Origin: an uncultured Flavobacteriaceae bacterium
GTDB taxonomy: Bacteria > Bacteroidota > Bacteroidia > Flavobacteriales > Flavobacteriaceae
Direction of reading: 5' to 3'
Assembly (NCBI GenBank): GCA_947501845.1
Contig: CANMXP010000013.1
Location: 82,796-146,795 of the forward strand
DNA length: 64,000 nucleotides
Shown here: positions 45,935 to 54,744 of the stretch, one piece after another
Position numbering within the stretch: the stretch's first letter is position 1
Layout of the letters: each line of letters begins with the position of its first letter
Made by a program: the position numbers and the translations under genes
Notes under the pieces: generated by a model
What the model was told of the DNA's origin: nothing
The model's database searches: none
What the model saw: only the letters and a program-made list of their open reading frames with translations

Positions 45935-48043
45935 TTAAACAGCCTTTTTATCAAGTCTGCTGGTTTCTGTTTCTCTGAATGTTCTTACTTTATCTAAAAA
46001 TAAGTTCGCATTCTCGATATACTTTGCAGCAAACTCTTCTGTTGGTGCAAATTTATTAATTTGATATATCAATTCTGAAAAAGATGTTCCTAAATCTATA
46101 TTTCCATTTGCTACAAACAATTCGTCAAACTGACTCACAATGCCTGCATGCGTATTTGTTTTCTTGTTTTCTGCTAATAACAAAGCTTTCGCGGAATTAA
46201 CTAGAGAGCTATATGCATGATAAATAGCACTTGAATATACTTTATTATCGAAAGATTTTTTTGCGTTATCAATCTTTTCTTCACTTTCTAAAAACAATGT
46301 GGCAATTAAATCGATAACGACACCTGCACATTCACCAATACCAATTTCCTTAACATATTTCTCTTCCTCTCCCCAATCGATAAAATCATCTTGAGTTAAA
46401 TTAGAAACGTCTTGAAGATCGTTTAAGAAATCGTAGAAATACTTTTCTCCTTTTTCTTTATAATATTCTACAAATTGTTTTCCATTAGCATTTGCTTCAA
46501 AATCGTCTAAAATACGTCTTAAAGCTTCTGGTCCTCTTTTACTTGGTACTTTAACTACTTTATCTGCAAACACCCCTTTACCATCACCTAAATTACCACC
46601 ACCTAACAATACTTGTAATGCTGGAGCTACTAGTTTATCTGGGGTACGAACAGACATGCCCTGGAAGCCAATATTTGCCATATTATGTTGACCACAAGCA
46701 TTCATACAACCACTGATTTTAATAACTAAATCTTCATTATTTAGGTACTGTGGGTATTCCGATTTAATAACGCGTTCCAACTCATCTGCAATTCCTGTAC
46801 TACTTGCAATTCCTAAATTACAAGTATCTGTTCCTGGACATGCCGTAATATCTACTGCTTTGTTATAACCAGCTTCTACAAATCCTAATTTTTCTAATTC
46901 GTTATAGAAAAATGGTACGAGTTCTTCTTTTACAAAAGGAATAACAATATTTTGACGTAATGATAGTCTTAACTCTCCAGCGGCATAATTTTCAACTAAA
47001 TCTGCTAACAACCTTGCTTTATCTGTGTAAAAATCTCCTAAAAGTACTTTAATACCAATTGCTACATAACCCTCTTGTTTTTGAGGGATCAAGTTTGTTG
47101 ACTTCCAAGTTTCAAAGGCTTTTTGGTCTTTTATCTCAACCTGAGGAATCTCATTTATTTCAACTGGTGTTGACGTTTCGTATGCATCTGCATCAATAGC
47201 AACCGATTTAAACTCAATCGCATTTTGTTCTTCCTCGACTAAACTTTTAAAAGCTTCTAACCCAATATCTTTTATTAAGAATTTCATACGTGCTTTGGCA
47301 CGGCTTTTACGCTCACCATGACGATCAAAAATCCTCAAAACGCCTTCCATTACTGGAATAATCTTATCTGTTTCTAAGAAATCATATAAAACATCTGCAT
47401 GACGTGGTTGCGAACCTAATCCACCTCCAAGCATCACTTTAAATCCACGAACACCATTTTCGATTTTTGCTATAAAACCTAAATCGTGCATGTATGATAA
47501 CCCTGTATCTTCATCTGAAGCAGAGAAAGACACTTTGAACTTACGTCCCATTTCTTGACAGATAGGGTTTCTTAGGAAAAAACGAAATAAAGCATCTGCG
47601 TAAGGTGATACATCAAACGGTTCATTGACATCTATTCCTGCGGTTTCTGAAGCTGTTACATTTCTAACCGTGTTACCACAAGCTTCCCTAAGCGTTACAT
47701 CGTCACGTTCTAACTCAGCCCAAAGCTCTGGTGTTCTATTTAAATCGACATAGTGAATTTGAATATCCTGACGTGTCGTAATATGTAAACGACCACGAGA
47801 ATACTCATCGGACACTTCTGAAATTCTTCGTAATTGGTTGCTTTTAACCTTTCCGTAAGGCAATTTAATACGAATCATCTGAACGCCTTCTTGACGCTGT
47901 CCGTAGACACCTCTCGCCAAACGAAGGCTTCTAAATTTTTCTTCGTCTATTTTACCGTTATGAAAAAGCTCAATTTTATTAGCTAATTCTATAATGTCAT
48001 TTTCGACGATCGGATTTTCTATTTCTGTTCTAAAACTTTGCAT
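45935..48043 (-). CDS. ferredoxin-type sulfite reductase with C-terminal HEPN-like helical domain
   Basis: 702 residues. Residues about 1-555 form a nitrite/sulfite reductase. The 4Fe-4S/sirohaem ligands are in CPGTDTC and GCMNAC. RGVYGQRQEG and HITTRQDIQIH are substrate-site segments. The last about 140 residues are all helical with AIYHAYSSLVNSAKALLLAENKK and a terminal helix pair, the look of a HEPN domain (normally linked to RNase or nucleotide-binding partners). The same fusion is known to me from other Bacteroidota. Its context (cysH, cysD, cysN, cobA) makes sulfite the substrate. A GC-rich repeat lies before its start codon. Confidence 0.9.
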   Translation of the reverse strand: MQSFRTEIENPIVENDIIELANKIELFHNGKIDEEKFRSLRLARGVYGQRQEGVQMIRIKLPYGKVKSNQLRRISEVSDEYSRGRLHITTRQDIQIHYVDLNRTPELWAELERDDVTLREACGNTVRNVTASETAGIDVNEPFDVSPYADALFRFFLRNPICQEMGRKFKVSFSASDEDTGLSYMHDLGFIAKIENGVRGFKVMLGGGLGSQPRHADVLYDFLETDKIIPVMEGVLRIFDRHGERKSRAKARMKFLIKDIGLEAFKSLVEEEQNAIEFKSVAIDADAYETSTPVEINEIPQVEIKDQKAFETWKSTNLIPQKQEGYVAIGIKVLLGDFYTDKARLLADLVENYAAGELRLSLRQNIVIPFVKEELVPFFYNELEKLGFVEAGYNKAVDITACPGTDTCNLGIASSTGIADELERVIKSEYPQYLNNEDLVIKISGCMNACGQHNMANIGFQGMSVRTPDKLVAPALQVLLGGGNLGDGKGVFADKVVKVPSKRGPEALRRILDDFEANANGKQFVEYYKEKGEKYFYDFLNDLQDVSNLTQDDFIDWGEEEKYVKEIGIGECAGVVIDLIATLFLESEEKIDNAKKSFDNKVYSSAIYHAYSSLVNSAKALLLAENKKTNTHAGIVSQFDELFVANGNIDLGTSFSELIYQINKFAPTEEFAAKYIENANLFLDKVRTFRETETSRLDKKAV

Positions 48044-48112
48044 AATTAGCCCCTCCTAACCTCCCCAGATGGGAGGAATTCTTACTCGGGCGAAGCAAGA
48101 AAATTGTTATTA
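48044..48112. repeat. GC-rich dispersed repeat, copy A, before the sulfite reductase gene
   Basis: agcccctcctaacctcccc and gatgggaggaattcttact, then gcgaagcaag, match copy B at 50.49 kb in sequence and position. On the minus strand it puts an AGGAGGGG stretch 7 bases before the ATG. Confidence 0.75.
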
Positions 48113-48182
48113 TTCTTATTTTTTAAATCTACAAGGTCTTTAAACCTTAATTAGCACGCCTTAATCACAAAAAACTACTAAC

Positions 48183-48208
48183 TAATCCCCCTTCTGGGGC
48201 TAGGGGCT
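48183..48208. repeat. short CCCCC...GGGGC repeat at the cysN end
   Basis: atcccccttctggggctaggggc; an imperfect inverted repeat related to copies A and B, immediately after the cysN stop (minus strand). Confidence 0.5.
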
Positions 48209-48210
48209 TC

Positions 48211-49458
48211 TTATTGAATAAAGCCAGCTCCTACCGTATTATTTGTTTGAGGATCTATTAAAATAAACGATCCATTAGTTCTGTGATTTTTAAATTGGTC
48301 GTAAAAAATTGGCTTATTTAATTTGAAAGTTATCGAAGCAATATCGTTAACTCCTAATCCAGATACTTCTGTATCTATTCCTGAATAATCTGGATGTATT
48401 TTATGATGAATAGCATCTACTTTTGCTAATACTTTATTGATACCGTGTTGTACTATATATTTAGAACCAGCTGTCAATTGGTTTGAATCCATCCAACAAA
48501 CATTAGCGGTAAATTGTTTATCTATAGTCGGTAAATCACCATCTTTAACGATCATGTCTCCTCTACTCACATTGATATCATCTTCTAAAGTGATGGTTAC
48601 CGACGAACGTCTTGAAGCCGTTTCATACTCTTCATTATAGAAATAGATATCTTTAATTTTTGATTTTGTTTGCGATGGCAACACAACGATATCATCTCCA
48701 ACACTTAAATTACCTCCATATACTTTTCCTGCATAACCTCTAAAATCGTGAAATTCTTCAGTTTTTGGACGTATTACATATTGTACTGGAAACCTCGGTG
48801 TACCAATATTAAAAATATCGGCTTTATCTATTTCTTCCAAATGCTCTAGTAAAGTCTGACCCTCGTACCAAGGCATCTTATCTGTTTTATTTACAACATT
48901 ATCTCCTTTTAGGGCACTAACAGGGATAAAAGTTATTTTCTGACCTTGATAATCTCTTTTGCTCATCAATGCTTCAAAGTCTGCCTTAATTTTATTATAG
49001 GTTTCTTCTGAATAGTCAACCAAATCCATTTTATTAATAGCAACAACAATATCTTTTACTCTCAATAAGTTATTGATAAAAAAGTGACGGTTTGTTTGCT
49101 CGATAACACCCTTTCTGGCATCAATTAAAATAATAGATGCTTGCGATGTTGAAGCTCCTGTTACCATGTTACGTGTATATTCTACATGACCAGGTGTATC
49201 TGCAATAATGTAACTTTTCTTAGCTGTTGAAAAGTAAATATGAGCCACATCTATGGTGATGCCCTGCTCTCTTTCGGCAACTAAACCATCGGTTGCTAAA
49301 GAAAAATCTAAATAGTCGTAGCCTCTTTGCTTACTTGTTTTTTCAATAGCTTCTAATTTATCTGTAGTTAATGATTTTGTATCATATAGTATACGTCCTA
49401 TCAAGGTACTTTTCCCATCATCTACACTTCCTGCTGTTGCAATTTTTAATACTTCCAT
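48211..49458 (-). CDS. cysN: sulfate adenylyltransferase subunit 1 (GTPase)
   Basis: 415 residues of the translation-factor GTPase type: GSVDDGKSTLIGR (P-loop), DTPGHVEY and NKMDLV. It drives ATP sulfurylase activity of CysD by GTP hydrolysis. There is no fused APS kinase domain. A 127-base spacer separates it from cysD. Confidence 0.95.
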   Translation of the reverse strand: MEVLKIATAGSVDDGKSTLIGRILYDTKSLTTDKLEAIEKTSKQRGYDYLDFSLATDGLVAEREQGITIDVAHIYFSTAKKSYIIADTPGHVEYTRNMVTGASTSQASIILIDARKGVIEQTNRHFFINNLLRVKDIVVAINKMDLVDYSEETYNKIKADFEALMSKRDYQGQKITFIPVSALKGDNVVNKTDKMPWYEGQTLLEHLEEIDKADIFNIGTPRFPVQYVIRPKTEEFHDFRGYAGKVYGGNLSVGDDIVVLPSQTKSKIKDIYFYNEEYETASRRSSVTITLEDDINVSRGDMIVKDGDLPTIDKQFTANVCWMDSNQLTAGSKYIVQHGINKVLAKVDAIHHKIHPDYSGIDTEVSGLGVNDIASITFKLNKPIFYDQFKNHRTNGSFILIDPQTNNTVGAGFIQ

Positions 49459-49585
49459 TTTATTTAGTATTAAGTATTAAGTCGGTAGTACTAAGACCTC
49501 ACCTCTCTCTACTTTTTATTTTCAAATTATCTTTTTATCTCCACTTTCCAGTACTTAATTCTTTGTACTAATTATTTAGTACTTA

Positions 49586-50491
49586 CTAGAAATACCCTTG
49601 TTGTTTACGTTTTTCCATGGCTGCTTCAGAGCGTTTATCGTCAATACGTGCCCCTCGTTCCGAAATCGTAGATTCTCTAATTTCTTGTACTACTTTAGAA
49701 ATAGAGACTGCATCTGATAATACGGCTGCTGTACAACTCATATCACCCACGGTTCTAAAACGCACCAATTCCTCAATAACCTCTTCATTTTCATCTCTAT
49801 AAACAACATCGTCTTCTGCAGACCATATCATACCATCTCTTAAAAACACTTTACGTTTGTGCGCAAAATATATTGAAGGGATTTCTATATCTTCTTTCTC
49901 TATATAAGACCAAACATCTAACTCCGTCCAGTTTGAAATTGGGAACACACGAACATTTTGTCCATGCTCAATATCACCATTCAACATATCAAATAATTCA
50001 GGACGCTGGTTTTTCTCATCCCATTGTCCAAAATCATCACGTACAGAAAAAATACGTTCTTTGGCTCTCGCTTTTTCTTCATCACGACGCGCACCACCAA
50101 TACAAGCATCAAACTTAAATTCTTCTATGGCATCTAAAAGCGTAGTTGTTTGAAGCTGGTTTCTACTTGAATACCTACCTGTTTCCTCTTTTACTTTTCC
50201 TTGATCTATAGAATCTTGCACATTTCTCACAATAAGCTCTAAGCCTAGTTCTTTAACCAATCGATCTCTAAACTCTATGGTTTCAGGAAAGTTATGCCCT
50301 GTATCAATATGCATTAAAGGAAATGGGATTTTAGCTGGGTAAAATGCTTTAACAGCAAGTCTTACCAAAGTGATAGAATCCTTTCCTCCCGAAAACAGCA
50401 ACACTGGCTTTTCAAACTGTGCCGCTACTTCTCTCATGATATATATTGCTTCGTTTTCCAGCGAATTGATATGTGATGTATCTTTATTCAT
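49586..50491 (-). CDS. cysD: sulfate adenylyltransferase subunit 2
   Basis: 301 residues; PP-loop motif LFSGGKDSITLVRLA for adenylate transfer, and the family end RIDDKRSEAAMEKRKQQGYF. It makes adenosine 5'-phosphosulfate from ATP and sulfate together with CysN. Repeat copy B abuts its start codon. Confidence 0.96.
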   Translation of the reverse strand: MNKDTSHINSLENEAIYIMREVAAQFEKPVLLFSGGKDSITLVRLAVKAFYPAKIPFPLMHIDTGHNFPETIEFRDRLVKELGLELIVRNVQDSIDQGKVKEETGRYSSRNQLQTTTLLDAIEEFKFDACIGGARRDEEKARAKERIFSVRDDFGQWDEKNQRPELFDMLNGDIEHGQNVRVFPISNWTELDVWSYIEKEDIEIPSIYFAHKRKVFLRDGMIWSAEDDVVYRDENEEVIEELVRFRTVGDMSCTAAVLSDAVSISKVVQEIRESTISERGARIDDKRSEAAMEKRKQQGYF

Positions 50492-50561
50492 AATTAGCCC
50501 CTCCTAACCTCCCCAGAGGGGAGGAATTCTTACTTGGGTAAAAGCAAGAATACTTGTTATT
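50489..50561. repeat. GC-rich dispersed repeat, copy B, before cysD
   Basis: agcccctcctaacctcccc and gaggggaggaattcttact, then aaagcaag. It sits in the same place relative to the start codon as copy A and also places AGGAGGGG upstream of the ATG. Confidence 0.75.
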
Positions 50562-50606
50562 TTAATGTTTTAATCTATTCTGTTTACTACGACTGCCAAC
50601 TGTGTA

Positions 50607-51227
50607 CTACGCGTGTAATCCACACTCTCTATTTTCTAATGCTTTAGTTGGGTCGAAATATTTAAATTCGTTTGGTAAATTGTTTTCTTCTAAATAGGTG
50701 TCTAATTTTTCATCAGACCAATAGTAAAAAGGGCTCACTTTTAAAACACCATCTTTACTCAAGCTAAAAATTCCTATACTATCTCTAAATGCCGTTTGCC
50801 CTTGGCGCAGGTTTGTAAACCAAACATTTGGATTATGCTCTTCCATAGCTCTTCTAAAAGGCTCCAACTTTACTTGTTCTGTAAACAAGGCATGTTCGGG
50901 CGCATCAACACTTGGAATTCCCATAACCACATCTCGGTGTGACGATGTTTGTTTTGGGACATATAAAAAGATATTTAAACCTAAGTCTTTGATAACCTGT
51001 TCTGCATGCCTGTACGTTTGCGGTGTATTATACCCAGTATCGCACCAAACTACTGGCGTTTTAGCCTTCACGGAATTAACTACATGCAAAATAGCCGCTT
51101 CATAAGGTCTAAAATTAGTTGTCACTACAGCTTTTTCATTAAGCTCAAAGGCTTTTTTTATGATTTCAGCAGGAGCAGCTTTTTCAAAGTTTTTATTTAA
51201 TTCTTCTATTTGAGTTTCTGTAAACAT
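50607..51227 (-). CDS. cysH: phosphoadenosine/adenosine phosphosulfate reductase
   Basis: 206 residues ending in RECGLHA, which carries the conserved catalytic cysteine of CysH. The Cys-Cys pairs that hold the 4Fe-4S cluster of APS reductases are absent, so PAPS would be the expected substrate, but no APS kinase gene is in this window. Other family segments seen are VWFTNLRQGQTAFR and KVSPFYYWSDEKLD. Confidence 0.9.
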   Translation of the reverse strand: MFTETQIEELNKNFEKAAPAEIIKKAFELNEKAVVTTNFRPYEAAILHVVNSVKAKTPVVWCDTGYNTPQTYRHAEQVIKDLGLNIFLYVPKQTSSHRDVVMGIPSVDAPEHALFTEQVKLEPFRRAMEEHNPNVWFTNLRQGQTAFRDSIGIFSLSKDGVLKVSPFYYWSDEKLDTYLEENNLPNEFKYFDPTKALENRECGLHA

Positions 51228-51239
51228 GTCTTTATATTA

Positions 51240-51497
51240 TTATTTTCCCCATTTAATAGCGTTCCATACACGTTCATGGAAAAAGTATAAAATCAATTTT
51301 GTTATAAAATCTACTGAAGCTATCGAAGCAGCAATCTTAATATCCTTTGCCAAAACAAAAGAAACCGCAAGCGTATCTAAAGTACCTACAACCCTCCAAC
51401 TAAGAGCTTTAGCAACACTTCTTATTGGTTTTTCGCCAGAGCTATCGGCTTTATAAGTAGACTTTTCTTTATTTTTGAATAACATCTGCGTTATCAT
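51240..51497 (-). CDS. DUF2061 small membrane protein
   Basis: 85 residues with two short hydrophobic helices and the family motif SWRVVGTLDTLAVSF, then a final FFHERVWN. Members are commonly found beside assimilatory sulfate genes, as here; the function is unknown. It is the first gene of the cysteine operon and follows the predicted operator. Confidence 0.85.
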   Translation of the reverse strand: MITQMLFKNKEKSTYKADSSGEKPIRSVAKALSWRVVGTLDTLAVSFVLAKDIKIAASIASVDFITKLILYFFHERVWNAIKWGK

Positions 51498-51517
51498 TTG
51501 TCGTTGTATTACATTAA

Positions 51518-51536
51518 TCCTATCGATTTAATAGGA
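51518..51536. promoter_or_regulatory. candidate Rrf2-type operator of the cysteine operon
   Basis: tcctat and atagga form an inverted repeat with a 7-base spacer (51524-51530), directly downstream of the predicted -7 box. The extended core (TAATCCTATCGATTTAATAG, continuing into GAATTA) resembles the AGGAATT-type palindromes bound by CymR-like Rrf2 repressors. A shorter pair, attac/gtaat (51537-51541, 51546-51550), lies just upstream. Confidence 0.5.
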
Positions 51537-51540
51537 ATTA

Positions 51541-51570
51541 CAAAAGTAATACTTTTTGTTACACGGCAAA
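51541..51570 (-). promoter_or_regulatory. predicted promoter of the cysteine operon
   Basis: TTTG (51570-51567) and TACTTTTG (51548-51541) are separated by 18 bases on the minus strand, an exact match to the Bacteroidota promoter. The start point would fall inside the candidate operator. Confidence 0.65.
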
Positions 51571-51665
51571 AATTATTAACAACTTATTTGGAATAATGAA
51601 ATATTTAAGGGTTAATTAACCTAAATTGTAGAGAAATTCGATCTTTTTTATGAAATTTTCATCGT

Positions 51666-52079
51666 TTAAGATCCAGACAGATCTTCCAAGGTATTATTTC
51701 TTAGTACTTTTAAGGTATTATCTCGTACTTGAATCATCAGTTTATGAACGCTACAATCATGTTCATCTGGACAGTCGTCACATTTCTCATAAAAATTTAA
51801 ACTCACACAGGGCACCATAGCGATAGGACCTTCTAAAACACGCATAACATCTGCCATTTTTATTTGAGAAGGTTCTTTTATAAGGTAATACCCGCCATGT
51901 TTTCCTTTTTTAGAGCCTAAGAAACCTGATTTTCTCAACGTAAGCATAATACTCTCCAAAAATTTCTGTGGAATATTTTCATTCTTAGAAATCTCACTTA
52001 TTTGGACAGGAGTATCTCCTTCACTTTTGGCTATATAGGTTAGTGCTTTTAAGCCGTATTTAGTCTTTTTAGATAGCAT
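51666..52079 (-). CDS. Rrf2 family transcriptional regulator
   Basis: 137 residues: winged helix-turn-helix (SEISKNENIPQKFLESIMLTLR, wing GSKKGKHGGYYL) and a C-terminal Cys cluster C91-x8-C100-x2-C103-x5-C109 (CVSLNFYEKCDDCPDEHDC) that could hold an Fe-S cluster or sense thiols, as in IscR/CymR-type members. It lies upstream of the cysteine operon on the same strand and probably controls it. Confidence 0.9.
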   Translation of the reverse strand: MLSKKTKYGLKALTYIAKSEGDTPVQISEISKNENIPQKFLESIMLTLRKSGFLGSKKGKHGGYYLIKEPSQIKMADVMRVLEGPIAMVPCVSLNFYEKCDDCPDEHDCSVHKLMIQVRDNTLKVLRNNTLEDLSGS

Positions 52080-52189
52080 GCTGCTAATATACTTAATTTA
52101 GAGCTTGCTACCAATGTTAGACAAAAATGTACATAAACGAAAATAATTAGAATAGATTTAACCTTTTATGCATATAAAAATAATTTAAA

Positions 52190-52220
52190 ATAGAAAAGCG
52201 CAAATAAATGCGCTTTTCAT
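52190..52220 (-). terminator. probable terminator downstream of leuB
   Basis: gaaaagcgc (52193-52201) and gcgcttttc (52210-52218) make a 9-bp stem with an 8-base loop; on the minus strand an AT-rich but broken T-run follows. It also lies in front of the Rrf2 gene. Confidence 0.6.
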
Positions 52221-52259
52221 AAATCCCAACAATTTTAATTTGGCGACTAACTCAAATAA

Positions 52260-53378
52260 TTAAATGATTGTGGACTGTCCTAAATGTATGTTAGTAAAGT
52301 TTAAATTAGTTTCTTCTGGGTTATTTATAAAATCTTCTATAAAATCACCAACTTTTGTGGTGGTTATATGGTCATATTTTGTGTTTAAATCTGGCGTTGT
52401 AATATGGAGCTTTAATGATTTATCAACACCTTCTCTAATAAGATCTGCTTCTTCATGCAACTCAAAATGATCCAACAACATAGCTGCCGATAAAATAGAT
52501 GCAATTGGGTTTGCAATACCTTTATTAGCTGCTTTAGTGTAGGCACCATGTATAGGTTCGAACATAGCATATTTGTCGCCAATAGATGCAGAAGCTAACA
52601 AACCTATAGAACCTACAATAACGCTAGCTTCTTCAGATAGGATATCCCCAAACATGTTTTCGGTTAAAATAACATCAAACTGCCTTGGGTTAATAATAAG
52701 CTCCATGGCTGCATTATCTACATATAAAAAATCTAGTTTTACGTCTGGATATTGTGGTGCCATTTCTTGAACCACTTTACGCCACAAACGAGAACTTGCC
52801 AAAACATTGGCTTTATCTACTAAAGTTAATTTACGCTTCCTCGATTGAGCTGCCTTAAATGCCAAATGAGCAATGCGCTCTATTTCAAAACGCGTGTACT
52901 CACAAATATCGGATGCTGTATGACCATCTTCGCTTAGCTTTTTCTCACCAAAATAGATACCTCCAGTAAGCTCACGATAGATAAGAATATCGGTATCTTT
53001 TATTTGTTTTTTCTTTAATGAAGATTTATTTAACAAATCTTCATAAGCAATAACAGGTCTTATATTAGTATATAAATCCAATACCTTACGAAGCCCTAAA
53101 AGACCTTGCTCTGGTCTCACTTCAGCATCGGGATCCATATCATATTTTGTTTCACCAATGGCTCCAAATAAAACAGCATCTGCGTTTTCGCAAATGCTTA
53201 TGGTTTCTTCTGGCAAAGGATCTCCTGTTTTGTCTATGGAGGCTCCGCCTACCAAACCTGTTTCGAAAGTAAATATATGGTTAAACTCCATAGCAATAGC
53301 TTTCAAAACCTTGACGGCTTGCGCTATGACTTCTGGACCTATACCATCGCCTGGTAAAACGGCAATATTTAGTTTCAT
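52260..53378 (-). CDS. leuB: 3-isopropylmalate dehydrogenase
   Basis: 372 residues, the usual length. Hallmarks are LPGDGIGPEV near the start and the metal/cofactor segment NMFGDILSEEASVIVGSIGLLASAS. It catalyses the third step specific to leucine. leuA precedes it on the same strand, with a short repeat in the 42-base spacer. Confidence 0.96.
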   Translation of the reverse strand: MKLNIAVLPGDGIGPEVIAQAVKVLKAIAMEFNHIFTFETGLVGGASIDKTGDPLPEETISICENADAVLFGAIGETKYDMDPDAEVRPEQGLLGLRKVLDLYTNIRPVIAYEDLLNKSSLKKKQIKDTDILIYRELTGGIYFGEKKLSEDGHTASDICEYTRFEIERIAHLAFKAAQSRKRKLTLVDKANVLASSRLWRKVVQEMAPQYPDVKLDFLYVDNAAMELIINPRQFDVILTENMFGDILSEEASVIVGSIGLLASASIGDKYAMFEPIHGAYTKAANKGIANPIASILSAAMLLDHFELHEEADLIREGVDKSLKLHITTPDLNTKYDHITTTKVGDFIEDFINNPEETNLNFTNIHLGQSTII

Positions 53379-53384
53379 TTTATT

Positions 53385-53420
53385 TAAACTTTTTTCATTC
53401 CCGCAAAAGCGGAAATCTAT
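53385..53420. repeat. dispersed TTCCCGC...GGAAT repeat between leuB and leuA
   Basis: cattcccgcaaaagcggaaatc, another copy of the palindromic type at 34.0 and 56.7 kb. The arms ttcccgc/gcggaa pair with one bulge. Confidence 0.55.
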
Positions 53421-54596
53421 TTAAGCAGAAGTAATTTCGTTATATACTTTGCTATTTTCTATAATTTGATGGATATCACTATCATTGACTTCTTTCTTTT
53501 TGTCGGCAAAATTCAAGAAATTTACATAAATTTCATCCAACTGAAGCTTCGTTAATTCGTATCCAATATTTTTAGCTCTATATGCTAAAGCGGCTCTTCC
53601 ACTTCTTGCTGTCAATACAATAGCAGACTCTGTTACGCCAACATCTTTAGGATCTATAATTTCGTAAGTTTCACGGTTTTTAATAACACCATCTTGATGA
53701 ATTCCAGAACTATGCGCAAAGGCATTCGCTCCAACTATAGCTTTGTTTGGCTGTGTATAAATACCCATACTATCTGAAACTAACTGACTAATACCATAAA
53801 GCATTTCAGTTTGTATTCTGGTATCTAGATTTAAATAGGGGTGCTGTTTTAAAATCATGACCACTTCCTCTAAAGCAGTATTACCAGCACGCTCTCCAAT
53901 ACCATTGATTGTACATTCAATTTGTCTTGCTCCGTTAATAACCCCTTCAATAGAATTAGCCGTTGCTAAACCAAGATCGTTGTGGCAATGACAAGATAAA
54001 ATAGCCTTATCAATACCTTTTACGTTTTCTTTTAGATATTTAATTTTAGCACCATACTCATGTGGCAAACAATACCCTGTAGTATCAGGGATGTTTAAAA
54101 CAGTAGCTCCAGCTTTTATAACAGCTTCACAAACGCGTGCTAAATATTCGTTATCAGTCCTACCTGCATCTTCAGCAAAAAATTCAACATCTTCAACAAA
54201 AGATTTTGCATAACTAACAGCCTTAACAGCACGTTCTATAATAGCCTCTTGTGTAGATTTAAATTTGAATTTTATATGAGACTCAGAGGTCCCAATACCT
54301 GTATGAATTCTTGGTACCTTAGCATGTTTTAATGCCTCGGCAGCTACTTTTATATCATTTTCAACAGAACGTGTTAAACCACAAACCGTCGCATTCTTTA
54401 CAATTTTTGAAATAGCCTCAACCGATTTAAAATCTCCAGGACTTGACACAGGAAAACCTGCTTCCATAATATCAACTCCTAAATTGTCTAACTGTTCAGC
54501 AATAATTAACTTTTGCTCAGTGTTTAATTTACAACCTGGAACTTGTTCGCCATCTCGAAGCGTAGTATCAAAAATTTGGACGTTATTATTAGACAT
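53421..54596 (-). CDS. leuA: 2-isopropylmalate synthase, short form without regulatory domain
   Basis: 391 residues against about 520 for the classical enzyme. The catalytic TIM barrel is present ([13 protein letters not shown] near the start, the metal-binding HCHNDLGLA and NGIGERAGN). The C-terminal leucine-binding regulatory domain is missing, so simple feedback inhibition as in E. coli LeuA is not expected. Homocitrate or citramalate synthase are alternatives for this short form, but leuB directly after it supports LeuA. Confidence 0.88.
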   Translation of the reverse strand: MSNNNVQIFDTTLRDGEQVPGCKLNTEQKLIIAEQLDNLGVDIMEAGFPVSSPGDFKSVEAISKIVKNATVCGLTRSVENDIKVAAEALKHAKVPRIHTGIGTSESHIKFKFKSTQEAIIERAVKAVSYAKSFVEDVEFFAEDAGRTDNEYLARVCEAVIKAGATVLNIPDTTGYCLPHEYGAKIKYLKENVKGIDKAILSCHCHNDLGLATANSIEGVINGARQIECTINGIGERAGNTALEEVVMILKQHPYLNLDTRIQTEMLYGISQLVSDSMGIYTQPNKAIVGANAFAHSSGIHQDGVIKNRETYEIIDPKDVGVTESAIVLTARSGRAALAYRAKNIGYELTKLQLDEIYVNFLNFADKKKEVNDSDIHQIIENSKVYNEITSA

Positions 54597-54622
54597 TTAT
54601 TTAAATATATTTTCTTATTGTA

Positions 54623-54697
54623 CTACGAATTTATATTTTGGTTTCCTAAAAGCAGAACTAAAGCTTCCGTTTTTACGATGTTTAACCTGTATAGCAT
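54623..54697 (-). CDS. possible Leu/Val/Ile-rich leader peptide of leuA
   Basis: A 24-codon frame (ATG at 54697, TAG at 54623) ends 26 bases before leuA. It contains ten branched-chain residues, with the cluster ALVLLLG. No terminator hairpin with a T-run lies between it and leuA, so attenuation of the classical type is not supported; only a chance frame or translational coupling remain. Confidence 0.2.
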   Translation of the reverse strand: MLYRLNIVKTEALVLLLGNQNINS

Positions 54698-54744
54698 CTT
54701 ATTAAATAACTGATATTAAGCATGTTAATATTGTTTTCAAAACT

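Noticed and set aside
51226..51456. 76-codon plus-strand frame across cysH and DUF2061
   Set aside because: Antisense to two well-supported genes.
54484..54705. 73-codon plus-strand frame over the leuA start
   Set aside because: It lies antisense to leuA and its upstream region, with no promoter or family match.
54597..54744. Classical leucine attenuator
   Set aside because: No stem followed by a T-run lies between the candidate peptide and leuA; kept only as a weak observation.
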